Positions 12,944-21,457 of a DNA stretch of 64,000 nt are shown piece after piece. The stretch comes from Pseudomonadota bacterium. Its GTDB lineage: Bacteria; Pseudomonadota; Alphaproteobacteria; Reyranellales; Reyranellaceae. Under the pieces are notes generated by a model that saw nothing but the letters and a program-made list of their open reading frames with translations, was not told the DNA's origin and ran no database searches. The stretch lies in contig JAFEFH010000005.1 in NCBI GenBank assembly GCA_018240695.1, positions 1-64,000 of the forward strand, in the 5' to 3' direction. Position 1 is the stretch's first letter, and every line of letters starts with the position of its first letter. A program made the translations under genes and the position numbers.

Positions 12944-13444
12944 ATGCACGAGAGGCATCCTTTGAGACAGGTGTTTGGGATGGTCTTGCTGCTGCTCCCG
13001 GGATGCACCGTGGTGGAGAACGCGCGCAGCGACTTCGGAAAGGCGACACATGCGATCGCATCGGCCACCCAATCGCAGCCAGCGGCCCGAACTGCCGGAA
13101 CGCGCGTATCCACGCGCAACACAGCCGCACCGGACGTTGCAAAACCCGGGGTCGCCAAATCCGCAACGACGAGGGACGCCGGGGATGGAGCGCCCGTAAC
13201 CTTGGTGGGCAAGAGCGAGGGTCAGGTTCGCGCCCTGCTCGGCTCGCCGACAAGCGAAGAGGATCGCGCGCCAGGCAAAACCTGGCACTACCGCAACGGT
13301 CAATGCACGATCGACGTCCAGCTCTACCCGGACGTTCAGACCCGCCAATTCGCAACTCTTGCGTACGAGGTTAAGAGCGATGACAGCACCGATGAAGGAA
13401 AACGTCTCTGCATGGCCCAGCTCAGGTCCCGTACCGCCAACTGA
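12944..13444 (+). CDS. Putative outer-membrane lipoprotein with SmpA/BamE-like C-terminus
   Basis: The 166-residue protein has a short lipoprotein signal peptide: hydrophobic VFGMVLLLLPGC with the lipobox L18-P-G-C21. An alanine/threonine-rich linker (residues ~35-80) follows, then a small domain beginning VTLVGKSEGQVRALLGSPT that resembles the SmpA/BamE fold, where a conserved Gly-x-Pro turn is typical. I chose the ATG at 12944 rather than the frame start at 12875 because it puts the signal peptide near the N-terminus. Its end overlaps the response regulator gene by 65 bases, so it may work with that two-component system; that is inference. No specific function is known to me. Confidence 0.75.
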   Translation: MHERHPLRQVFGMVLLLLPGCTVVENARSDFGKATHAIASATQSQPAARTAGTRVSTRNTAAPDVAKPGVAKSATTRDAGDGAPVTLVGKSEGQVRALLGSPTSEEDRAPGKTWHYRNGQCTIDVQLYPDVQTRQFATLAYEVKSDDSTDEGKRLCMAQLRSRTAN

Positions 13445-14195
13445 GGTGGTCGAGGAACTCGGCGCCCAGACTCGCCTGATTTTCGTCGACGACGATGACG
13501 ACTATCGCGAGGCCGCGTCGGCGGAGCTCACCGACCTCGGCTTCTCGGTGCAAAGCTTCTCCGACGGTCCCACGATGCTGGCCTCGGTACTCGACGGCAT
13601 CGACGCCGATGTCATCGTTCTGGACTGGAACATGCCTTCCCTGGCCGGCATCGACCTTCTGCCGCGGCTGCGTCGCCAGGGGATCCTGTTGCCCGTCGTG
13701 TTCCTCACGGGCCGGTCGTCTCCGGTGCACGAAAACCTTGCGCTGGATCGCGGCGCGCTCGACTTCGTCGACAAGTCGCGCGGGGTGCCGATCCTCGCCA
13801 AGCGCCTGCGCCTGCTGGTCGAGCCCGCCAAGCGGCCGGCCGAACTCGAGATCGACGAGACGCTCCATTGCGGACGCCTGATGCTGAAGCCGCGCATCGG
13901 CCGCGCGTTCTGGGACGATGTCGACGTGAACCTGACGCTGACCGAGTTCAACATCGTTCGACTGCTCGCGTCGAATATCGGCAGCCACGTGACCTACCGG
14001 GCGGTTTACGACTGCATGCATCACGTCGGCTTCATCGCGGGGAGCGGCGAAAATGGCTATCGAACCAATGTACGGTCGTCGATCAAGCGCATACGCAACA
14101 AGTTCCGCATCGCCGATCCGGCTTTCGCCGAGATCGAAAACTACCCGTCCTTCGGCTACCGATGGGGCTCGGCCGTGGCATCTCCGCAAAGTTAG
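13380..14195 (+). CDS. OmpR/PhoB-type response regulator
   Basis: The 271-residue transcription factor has an N-terminal receiver domain and a C-terminal winged helix. The receiver has the acid pocket D37-D41 (FVDDDDDYRE), the phospho-acceptor Asp82 (IVLDWNMPS), the switch Thr (VFLTGR) and Lys132 (FVDKSRG). The output domain includes LTLTEFNIVRLLASN and ends in NYPSFGYRWGS, typical of OmpR-type wings (GxGYR). The ATG at 13380 has GAGG nine bases upstream; the first ~30 residues precede the receiver. It lies directly before the kinase and the EPS genes. OmpR-type regulators commonly bind 11-bp-spaced direct repeats, and such repeats precede five EPS units here. It resembles ChvI, but I cannot assign orthology. 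Confidence 0.92.
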   Translation: MTAPMKENVSAWPSSGPVPPTEVVEELGAQTRLIFVDDDDDYREAASAELTDLGFSVQSFSDGPTMLASVLDGIDADVIVLDWNMPSLAGIDLLPRLRRQGILLPVVFLTGRSSPVHENLALDRGALDFVDKSRGVPILAKRLRLLVEPAKRPAELEIDETLHCGRLMLKPRIGRAFWDDVDVNLTLTEFNIVRLLASNIGSHVTYRAVYDCMHHVGFIAGSGENGYRTNVRSSIKRIRNKFRIADPAFAEIENYPSFGYRWGSAVASPQS

Positions 14196-15702
14196 GTTCC
14201 TGTGGGCGGCGCGCCGGCTCGGCGCGTCGCTCACGGTCAAGCTGGTCGGCCTCGTCGGCATCTTCATCGCCCTCCCGATCGTCCTGTACGGTCAGTTCGA
14301 GCATGCCGACCATCAGATGCGGGACCTGGTGACGCGCGCCATCCAGGATCGAAGCAAGCTGATCTCACATGCGCTGGCGCCGGTGCTCGAGAAGGCGCAG
14401 CCGGCCAACGATCCCACCCTCAACGCCCAACTCGCGAAGTTCACGAGCGACGGCACCGTGCTGCGCCTGATGCTGCAGCCGCCCGAGGGTCGTCAGTTCT
14501 TCTTCGTAGCGTCCGCGCCCACCATCCGCGCCGATGACGTGGCACCCGAGCTCGACGAACTGTCGAGACGCGGCATCCTCGCGAAGCTGTCCGAAGCCTG
14601 CATGTGGGACGCCTCCGACGAGCTGCGCTACACCCAGCCGAACGGCAGCGTCGAGCTGCTGACGTCGATCATCCCGATCAAGAACGAGCGCGGCTGCTGG
14701 GTGCTGACGTCCACCCACACGACCTCGGAATTCCTCAACACATCGATCGGCCGGCCCTATTGGGAGACGCGCGCGGTCCGCATCGCCGCGATCATCTACC
14801 TTGTCGCCGTGCTGCTCGCGCTGCTCGCCGCCATCAGCATCTGGATCAGTTTGCGGCGCTTCCGCGACGTCGCCGGCGAGATCGCGGAGGGCCGCATCGG
14901 CGACTACGCCTTTTCCCAACGCAACGTCGTTCCCGAGTTGTCGAGCGTGGCACGCGGCTTCGACAAGCTGGTGCTCGACCTCAAGCGCCTGTCGCAGCAG
15001 ATCCGCCAGTCTGCCGAGGACAACGCCCATTCGTTCAAGACGCCGCTCGCCGCGGTGCAATCCTCACTGGCCCCGGTGCGCCGCGCCGTGCCGATGGACG
15101 ACCAGCGGGCACGGCGCGCGCTGGCGATCATCGACTCCTCGCTCGCCCGCCTGCTCGCGCTGGTCAACGCCGCGCAGCGCCTCGACAGCAGCGCGGCGGA
15201 TCTTGTCGAGGCGCCGCGCATCCTGGTGAACCTCACCGAGATCGTGGGCGAGGCCACGCTCAACGTCCGCGAGATCCTGGCCAGCCGCGAGATCCGCCTG
15301 ATCCGCCGGCTCGACGACGCGGTGATGGTGCGTGCAGGCCAGGGTGTTCTCGAGATCGCGCTCCAGAACATCCTGGAGAACGCCATCAGCTTCTCGCCGC
15401 GCAACAGCTCGATCGTGATCACGCTGACGCAGAATGCCCACACCGTGGACCTTCAGGTCGATGACGAAGGACCCGGCATCGATCCCGACCAGATCGACCG
15501 CGCCTTCGAGCGGTATTTCTCGTCACGTCCCAATGCGTCGGCATTGCAGCCGCCGCGCGAGGGTGAGCCCGCGGGCCATTCGGGCCTCGGTCTCTGGATC
15601 GTTCGCCGCAACATCGAGTTGCTCGGCGGCCAGGTGAGGGCGGCCAACCGCATCGGCGGCGGCCTTTCGATGGCCATCGTCCTGCCACGCAACGGCGCCT
15701 GA
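14053..15702 (+). CDS. Membrane sensor histidine kinase, partner of the upstream response regulator
   Basis: The kinase has a first membrane helix (LVGLVGIFIALPIVLYG), a periplasmic sensor region of ~165 residues and a second helix (AAIIYLVAVLLALLAAISIWI). It continues with a HAMP-like linker, a dimerisation/phosphorylation helix with the H-box NAHSFKTPLA (His326 of the frame), and an ATPase domain with N-box ENAISFSPRN, DDEGPGID and GHSGLGLWIV. The start is uncertain. ATG 14053 has a good GGGGAG site but lies 143 bases inside the response regulator gene; between it and the membrane helix I find ATG 14068 but no ATG or GTG near the regulator stop. A CTG at 14200 is another option. The H-box is PhoQ/ChvG-like. 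Confidence 0.9.
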   Translation: MAIEPMYGRRSSAYATSSASPIRLSPRSKTTRPSATDGARPWHLRKVRFLWAARRLGASLTVKLVGLVGIFIALPIVLYGQFEHADHQMRDLVTRAIQDRSKLISHALAPVLEKAQPANDPTLNAQLAKFTSDGTVLRLMLQPPEGRQFFFVASAPTIRADDVAPELDELSRRGILAKLSEACMWDASDELRYTQPNGSVELLTSIIPIKNERGCWVLTSTHTTSEFLNTSIGRPYWETRAVRIAAIIYLVAVLLALLAAISIWISLRRFRDVAGEIAEGRIGDYAFSQRNVVPELSSVARGFDKLVLDLKRLSQQIRQSAEDNAHSFKTPLAAVQSSLAPVRRAVPMDDQRARRALAIIDSSLARLLALVNAAQRLDSSAADLVEAPRILVNLTEIVGEATLNVREILASREIRLIRRLDDAVMVRAGQGVLEIALQNILENAISFSPRNSSIVITLTQNAHTVDLQVDDEGPGIDPDQIDRAFERYFSSRPNASALQPPREGEPAGHSGLGLWIVRRNIELLGGQVRAANRIGGGLSMAIVLPRNGA

Positions 15703-15716
15703 GCGCGCTGAGACGA

Positions 15717-15732
15717 GGCACAATTTGATCAC
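15717..15732 (+). promoter_or_regulatory. EPS box A: direct repeat GGCAC-N6-ATCAC before manC
   Basis: The sequence GGCACAATTTGATCAC contains two NNCAC half-sites exactly 11 bp apart. It ends 36 bp before the manC ATG, in the only gap between the kinase gene and manC. CTAGCT starts 23 bases after the box and could be a -10 element, which would place transcription start at or very near the ATG; no ribosome-binding site is visible before manC. Four similar boxes occur in front of other EPS units in this window. Confidence 0.65.
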
Positions 15733-15768
15733 TGGCCGCTGCAAAGGCCGCTCCCTAGCTTCGACGGC

Positions 15769-17235
15769 ATGGACACCGTCACCAGCGATCTCTCGAAGTT
15801 CCAGCAACAAGGCTCGGCTCAGATCCATCCCGTGATCCTCTCGGGTGGATCGGGCACGCGTCTGTGGCCGCTCTCGCGGGCCGCTTACCCCAAGCAGCTG
15901 CTGCCGCTCGTCTCGGAGCGCACGTTGCTGCAGGAGACCGCGGCGCGCACGATGAACGATGTGGGCTTCGCGGCTCCGCTCGTGATCTGCAACGAGGAGC
16001 ATCGCTTCCTGGTCGACGAGCAGCTTCGCCAGGCCGGGATCGAGCCCTGCGCGATCCTGCTCGAGCCGGCCGCGCGCAACACCGGTCCCGCGATCGCCGC
16101 CGCCGCGATGTGGCTGCTGACGCGCGATCCCGATGCGCTGATGCTGGTGCAGCCGTCCGATCACGTCATCGCCGACACGCCCGAATTCCATCGCGCCGTC
16201 ATGCGCGGCCTTGCCGCCGCCCAGAACGGCCATCTCGTCACCTTTGGAATCACCCCGCGTCATGCCGACACGGGCTATGGCTACATCCAGGCCGGCACCG
16301 CTCTCGACGGCATCGACGGCGTCCAGGCGGTCGGCCGCTTCGTCGAGAAACCCAACCAGGCGACGGCCGAGCGCTTCCTGGCCGAGGGCGGCTTCTTCTG
16401 GAACAGCGGCATCTTCCTGTTGAGCGCGCGCGCCTATCTCGGCGAGCTGTCGCGTCTGAACCCCGACATGCTCGCTGCGTGCGAGCGTGCCGTACAGGCA
16501 GGCAAGACCGACCTCGCCTTCTTCCGCCTCGCCGCCGAACCTTTTGGCGGTGCGCCGTCCCTGTCGATCGATCACGCCGTGATGGAGCACACCCAACGCG
16601 CCGCCGTCGTGCCCGTCGACATGGCATGGAGCGACGTGGGCTCGTGGCGGGCGCTGCGCGAGATCGGCGCCAACGATGCCGACGGCAATGTCTTCCATGG
16701 GGATGTCGTCGCCGATCGCGTGCACAACTCCTACATCCGCACCGAAGGCAAGCTGGTCGCCGCCGTGGGCATCGACAACGTGGTCGTCGTGGCGACGGAA
16801 GACGCGATCCTCGTGGCCGGCGCCGACGAAGGGGCGCAGGTCTCGAAGCTGGTCGGCACGCTGCGCCAGCGCAACCGCTCCGAGCCCGACCAGCACACGA
16901 CGGGTTATCGTCCTTGGGGCAACTACCGCACGGTCGACGCGGGTGAGCGCTTCCAGGTGAAGCGCATCACCGTGAAGCCCGGCGGACAGCTCAGCCTGCA
17001 AAAGCATTATCACCGCGCCGAGCATTGGGTCGTCGTCTACGGCACGGCGCTCGTCCAGCGCGGCGAGGAGCGCATGCTCGTGCGTGAAAACGAGTCGGTC
17101 TACATCCCGATCGGAACCGAGCATCGGCTGGAGAATCCCGGCAAGGTCCCGCTTCAGCTCATCGAAGTTCAATCCGGCCCATATCTTGGCGAGGACGACA
17201 TTGTCCGCATCGCCGATACCTACGGCCGCACCTGA
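15769..17235 (+). CDS. manC: Mannose-1-phosphate guanylyltransferase / mannose-6-phosphate isomerase
   Basis: The 488-residue bifunctional enzyme makes GDP-mannose, the precursor of the GDP-fucose made by gmd and fcl further on. The nucleotidyltransferase domain starts with VILSGGSGTRLWPLSR and carries FVEKPNQ; residues ~360-480 form the cupin isomerase domain (RPWGNYRTVD, VKPGGQLSLQKHYHRAEHW). Length fits the AlgA/ManC/CpsB type. No Shine-Dalgarno sequence is visible, in line with a leaderless transcript from the box at 15717. No phosphomannomutase gene was found in the window, so mannose-1-phosphate must come from an enzyme encoded elsewhere. Confidence 0.95.
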   Translation: MDTVTSDLSKFQQQGSAQIHPVILSGGSGTRLWPLSRAAYPKQLLPLVSERTLLQETAARTMNDVGFAAPLVICNEEHRFLVDEQLRQAGIEPCAILLEPAARNTGPAIAAAAMWLLTRDPDALMLVQPSDHVIADTPEFHRAVMRGLAAAQNGHLVTFGITPRHADTGYGYIQAGTALDGIDGVQAVGRFVEKPNQATAERFLAEGGFFWNSGIFLLSARAYLGELSRLNPDMLAACERAVQAGKTDLAFFRLAAEPFGGAPSLSIDHAVMEHTQRAAVVPVDMAWSDVGSWRALREIGANDADGNVFHGDVVADRVHNSYIRTEGKLVAAVGIDNVVVVATEDAILVAGADEGAQVSKLVGTLRQRNRSEPDQHTTGYRPWGNYRTVDAGERFQVKRITVKPGGQLSLQKHYHRAEHWVVVYGTALVQRGEERMLVRENESVYIPIGTEHRLENPGKVPLQLIEVQSGPYLGEDDIVRIADTYGRT

Positions 17236-17260
17236 GCCGCACTACAGAGGAGGCGACGTC

Positions 17261-17926
17261 ATGTCCCCTATGATCGCAACGCTCCGCTCCATCGCCGCTT
17301 GCGGCATCATGGTCCTTGCCTTGGCGCTCGGCGCCTGCGGCGACGGCGACCGCACGCCGATCGTCCCCGATCCGTCGGCCGCCGGCGCCAGTGACACGTC
17401 GATGATGCAGCTTTCGCCGACGCGAAACGGGCTGGGCGACAGCGCCGTCTCCACGGCACGCTCGACGGCCAACTACAAGCTCGGCCCCAACGACCACACG
17501 CGCATCATCGTGTACGGCCAGCCGACACTCACCGGCGAGTACGCACTCGACGGCAATGGCGTGCTGTCCTTCCCGCTGATCGGCAATGTCCAGGCCTCCG
17601 GCATGACGCCGACCGAATTGCAGCACACGATCGCGGCCAAGCTCGATCCCGACTACCTGCACAATCCCAGCGTCAGCGTCGAAGTCTCGACCCGACGGCC
17701 GTTCTACGTGATCGGCGAGGTCCAGAAGCCCGGCAGCTATCCTTTCGTGACCGACATGACGGTGCTGAATGCCATCGCCACTGCCGGGGGCCAGACCTAT
17801 CGCGCCAACATGGGCAACTTCTACGTGAAGCGCTTGCAGAACGGCCGCACCGTGAGGGTCGCCGCGACGCAGGAGACGATGCTCCATCCCGGCGACACCG
17901 TCGAAGTGCGCGAGCGGTATTTCTGA
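17261..17926 (+). CDS. Polysaccharide export lipoprotein, Wza-like
   Basis: The 221-residue outer-membrane export protein has a lipoprotein signal (IMVLALALGAC, Cys26). It then has a Poly_export domain (NYKLGPNDHTRIIVYGQPTLTGEY begins it, quoted here in two parts: NYKLGPNDHTRI and IVYGQPTLTGEY) and a SLBB domain (FYVIGEVQKPGSYPFVTD). I chose the ATG at 17261 because a strong AGAGGAGG precedes it. It is shorter than E. coli Wza (about 380 residues) and has one SLBB domain, as in many alphaproteobacterial export proteins. Its stop overlaps the wzc ATG by one base, so the channel and its inner-membrane partner are co-translated. Confidence 0.92.
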   Translation: MSPMIATLRSIAACGIMVLALALGACGDGDRTPIVPDPSAAGASDTSMMQLSPTRNGLGDSAVSTARSTANYKLGPNDHTRIIVYGQPTLTGEYALDGNGVLSFPLIGNVQASGMTPTELQHTIAAKLDPDYLHNPSVSVEVSTRRPFYVIGEVQKPGSYPFVTDMTVLNAIATAGGQTYRANMGNFYVKRLQNGRTVRVAATQETMLHPGDTVEVRERYF

Positions 17927-20235
17927 TGGTCCATGTGCCCGACGACTATCCCCGCCTCTCCGCGCGGCGGCCCTCGCTGCGCGCGGTGCCGTCGACGGAA
18001 CGCTATCTGCCGCCTGCCGCGCCGGTCCTGCGTCCGATGGCGCCACCGGAAGAAGGCTTCGCCGATACTCTGCGCAAGCTGTGGCGTCACCGCAAGCTGA
18101 TCGCCCTCACGACCCTGGCGTTGGGCGGCGGTGCCGCGTTCGTGGCCTGGACCCTGCCGTCCTTCTATGTGGCCGAAGCCCGCGTGCTGGTGGGCGTCGA
18201 GGCGCCGCGCGTGCTGAACGCCGAAGCGATCATCACCGACACCAGTCCGGATGCCGAGCGCGTGGCAAACGAGAGCTTCGTGCTCCAGTCGCGCACGCTC
18301 GCCAAGACCGTGATCGACAAGATGCGCCTGGGAGAAAATCCGCAGTTCAATCCGGAACTTGCCAAGCCGTCTCTCTGGGCGCGCCTCACCACGCCGTCGA
18401 CTTACCTGCCGCACGCGGTGACCGACTGGTTCAGCCATCTGCGCAAGGCGCCCGAGAAGGCCGCGCCGAAGGACAACACCCTGACGGCGCGCGACCACCG
18501 GCTGATCGACATCTTCCTGTCGCATATCGACGTTTCGCTGCTGGGCCGATCGCACGTGCTGAGCGTCAAGGCCGATGCGCGCGATCCCGACACCGCGGCG
18601 GGAATGGCGAACACGCTGGCCGACAGCTACATCGACTTCCAGCGGCGCGACAAGATCGCGACCATGGACCGGGTCGACAAGTTCCTGCTCGGCCGCGTCA
18701 CCGAGCTGCGCGAACAGGTCAAGAAGTCGGACCAGGCCGTGGAGGACTATCGCCGCGCCCATGGGCTCTACAAGAGTTCGGGCAACGGCGTCACCGCCCA
18801 GCAGATGACCGAGCTCAACTCGCAGCTCATCGCCGCGCAAACGGCGAAAGCCGAGGCCGAATCGCGCCTCCAGGAGGCCAAGGATGTGAGCAAGGGCGGC
18901 CTCGGCGGCGAGAGCGTGCCCGAGGTCTTGAAGTCGCCGTTGATCACCGTGCTGAAACAGCAGGAGGCCGATGCCGAACGCAAGGCGGCCGAACTGTCGG
19001 CTTCCTACGGCGCCAAGCACCCGTTGATGGCGAATGCCAACGCCGAGGTCGGCAATACGCGCCGCAAGGTCGCGGCCGAGGTCGCCAAGACCATCGACGG
19101 CCTGGCGCGCGAGGCGCGTACCGCCGAGGCGCGCTACGACGCGCTCAGCCAGAACTTCGAGAAGCTCAAGGGCCAGATGGGTCAGGTCAACGACCAGTCG
19201 ATCGGGCTCGAGGCGCTGGAACGGGACGCCACCGTCAACCGCAACCTCCTCGAGGCGATGCTCAACCGCGCCAAGCAGAGCACCGGTGCCGCCGAGATCC
19301 TGCAGGCCAACGCCAAGCTCGTCTCGCCCGCAGCGCCGAGCGAGGCGCCGAGCTATCCGCCGAAGTCGTTGATCGCCTTCCTGGGCATCATCGGCGGTCT
19401 TCTCGTGGGTTCGGCGCTCGCGCTGATGCGGGAAGGCGGCGACCACACCTTCCGCCGCGCCGATCAGATCGAGGCGTTGATCGGCCTGCCGGTCATGGCG
19501 ATGGTGCCGCAGGTCGGCGCCCGCACGCCGCCGGCGACCGAGGTGCTGCGTCATCCCACCTCCGCCTACAGCGAATCGCTGCGGCGTCTGCAAGTGGGCA
19601 TCGAGCTGTCGGAGGCGGCGGCATCGCCCAAGACCCTGCTGTTCAGCTCGGCCACGCCGTCGGAAGGCAAGTCGGTGATGGTGGCCTCGCTCGGCCGTCT
19701 GCTCGCCTCGAACGGCAAGCGCGTGCTGCTGGTCGACTGCGACTGGCGCAGCCCACGCCTGCACCAGATCTTCCGCTGCACCAATCGCGAGGGCTTGGCG
19801 TCCCTGCTGTCGGACAAGGCCGACACGGTGTCGCTCGACAACCTGATCCATCACGACGCGCTGTCCGGGGTCGATGTGCTGACCGCGGGCAACTGGAGCC
19901 CGCGTTCGGCGCACTTCATCGGCTCGCCACGCATGGGCCAACTGATCGAGGCGCTGACGCAGCATTACGACTTCGTCATCCTCGACACGGCACCGGCGCT
20001 GGTGACAGCCGACGTGCTCACCCTCTCCCGCATCGTCGACAAGGTCGTGTTCGTGGTCCGTTGGGGCCACACCCGCCAGGACGCGGTCATGGAGGCGCTG
20101 AAACAGATCGCCGACGCGCAGGCCAACATCGCAGGCGTCGTGCTGTCGCGCGTCGTCGCGCGCCAGTATCGCCAGTACGGATACCGCGATCCGTTCTACG
20201 AGTATACGCGGCCGGTCAAGGCGACGTTCGGCTGA
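17926..20235 (+). CDS. wzc: Wzc-like polysaccharide co-polymerase with tyrosine autokinase domain
   Basis: The 769-residue inner-membrane protein controls chain length and export. A Wzz domain has a first membrane helix at ~58-77 (LIALTTLALGGGAAFVAWTL), a long coiled-coil periplasmic part and a second helix near residue 485 (LIAFLGIIGGLLVGSALAL). The BY-kinase domain has Walker A SSATPSEGKS (~residue 580), Walker A' VLLVDCDWRSPR and Walker B FVILDTAPAL. The C-terminal tail QYRQYGYRDPFYEY is a tyrosine cluster, the usual autophosphorylation site. No separate phosphatase gene (Wzb) is visible nearby. Confidence 0.94.
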   Translation: MVHVPDDYPRLSARRPSLRAVPSTERYLPPAAPVLRPMAPPEEGFADTLRKLWRHRKLIALTTLALGGGAAFVAWTLPSFYVAEARVLVGVEAPRVLNAEAIITDTSPDAERVANESFVLQSRTLAKTVIDKMRLGENPQFNPELAKPSLWARLTTPSTYLPHAVTDWFSHLRKAPEKAAPKDNTLTARDHRLIDIFLSHIDVSLLGRSHVLSVKADARDPDTAAGMANTLADSYIDFQRRDKIATMDRVDKFLLGRVTELREQVKKSDQAVEDYRRAHGLYKSSGNGVTAQQMTELNSQLIAAQTAKAEAESRLQEAKDVSKGGLGGESVPEVLKSPLITVLKQQEADAERKAAELSASYGAKHPLMANANAEVGNTRRKVAAEVAKTIDGLAREARTAEARYDALSQNFEKLKGQMGQVNDQSIGLEALERDATVNRNLLEAMLNRAKQSTGAAEILQANAKLVSPAAPSEAPSYPPKSLIAFLGIIGGLLVGSALALMREGGDHTFRRADQIEALIGLPVMAMVPQVGARTPPATEVLRHPTSAYSESLRRLQVGIELSEAAASPKTLLFSSATPSEGKSVMVASLGRLLASNGKRVLLVDCDWRSPRLHQIFRCTNREGLASLLSDKADTVSLDNLIHHDALSGVDVLTAGNWSPRSAHFIGSPRMGQLIEALTQHYDFVILDTAPALVTADVLTLSRIVDKVVFVVRWGHTRQDAVMEALKQIADAQANIAGVVLSRVVARQYRQYGYRDPFYEYTRPVKATFG

Positions 20236-20242
20236 CCGCTCG

Positions 20243-21457
20243 ATGACCCCATCGGACATCCTGTTCGTCACGCGCTATTTCTGGCCGGAACTGATCGGCT
20301 CGGCGCCGTTCACGAGCGACATCGCCGAGTGGCTGGCGCGGCATGGACACCGCACGACCGTGTTGAGCGGCCTGCCGCACTATCCGGATGTCGAGGTCTT
20401 CCCGGCCTATCGCGACGGACGGCGGCGGCGCGAGACGGTCGGTGCGGTCGCCGTCGAGCGCGTACGCTCGGGCCCACCGCGCAAGGCCTCGGCTCTCGCG
20501 CGCATCCTGAACGAGGCGGGCTTCCTGGGACGCGGGCTCGGCGCGCTCGCGCTGGGTCGCGTGAAGCGCCACCCTGTCGTGCTGGCACTCTGTCCTTCGA
20601 TCCTGTGCGTGGCGCTGGCCGTCGCGGGCCGCGTCCGCGGCGGCATCTGCATCGCCATCGTGCACGATATCCAGTCCGGCCTCGCCGAGCGGCTGGGCAT
20701 GGGCGGTGGCGGCCTCGCGGCGGTCATGCGTGCCACCGAACGCTATCTCCTCAATCGCACCGATCTTGTGGTGGTGCTGTCGGGCGAGATGAAGAGCCAG
20801 TTGCGCTCGATCGGCGTCACCGTGCCCATCGACGTCATCCCCCTGTGGGTCGACACCGACCATATCCAGCCCATCGAGACCCCGCCGCGGCCCGCGATCC
20901 GCGTGCTCTACAGCGGCAACCTCGGGCGCAAGCAGGGGCTCGGCCAGGTGGTCGCCATGGCCGAGACCCTGGCGGAGCGCCGGCCCGAGATCGAGATCGT
21001 GCTGCGCGGCAACGGCAACCAGATGGGCGAGCTCGCCGCCGAGATCGAGCGCCGGCAGCTCACGAACATCCGCCTGGCCGAACTTCAACCCAACGAAGGC
21101 CTGTCGACCGCGCTCGCGGCCGGCGACATACATCTCGTGCCGCAGAATCCCGATGCCGCGGCTTTTGCCGTCCCGTCCAAGGTCTTCAACATCATGGCGG
21201 TTGGCCGGCCGTTCGTGGCCACCGCACTGCCCGACAGTACTCTGTGGCACTTGCAGCGGCGCAGCGGCGCCTTCCTCTGCGTCCCGCCCAACGAGCCGTG
21301 GACCTTCGCCGATGCCGTGCTGCGCCTGGCCGACGATGAAGCGCTGCGCGCCGAGCTCGGTCGCCGCGGCCGCGCTTTCGTCGAGGAGCACTATGGCAAG
21401 CCGCGCATCCTCGGTGCGTTCAAGGATCGCCTCGATGCCGTCGCCGCCAGCCGCTAA
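20243..21457 (+). CDS. Glycosyltransferase family 4, WcaI-like
   Basis: The 404-residue cytoplasmic GT-B enzyme should add one sugar to the lipid-linked EPS repeat unit. The N-terminal domain starts ILFVTRYFWPELIGSAPF, which matches the WcaI-type colanic acid transferases; the C-terminal domain has the donor-binding features VLYSGNLGRKQGLGQV and VPSKVFNIMAVGRPFVA. The gene starts 7 bases after wzc, and its last 23 bases overlap the next glycosyltransferase gene. Donor and linkage cannot be read from sequence. Confidence 0.88.
   Translation: MTPSDILFVTRYFWPELIGSAPFTSDIAEWLARHGHRTTVLSGLPHYPDVEVFPAYRDGRRRRETVGAVAVERVRSGPPRKASALARILNEAGFLGRGLGALALGRVKRHPVVLALCPSILCVALAVAGRVRGGICIAIVHDIQSGLAERLGMGGGGLAAVMRATERYLLNRTDLVVVLSGEMKSQLRSIGVTVPIDVIPLWVDTDHIQPIETPPRPAIRVLYSGNLGRKQGLGQVVAMAETLAERRPEIEIVLRGNGNQMGELAAEIERRQLTNIRLAELQPNEGLSTALAAGDIHLVPQNPDAAAFAVPSKVFNIMAVGRPFVATALPDSTLWHLQRRSGAFLCVPPNEPWTFADAVLRLADDEALRAELGRRGRAFVEEHYGKPRILGAFKDRLDAVAASR

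Noticed and set aside
17821-20271. 816-codon minus-strand frame opposite wzc
   Set aside because: It is a shadow of wzc; the plus strand carries the Walker motifs and the tyrosine tail.
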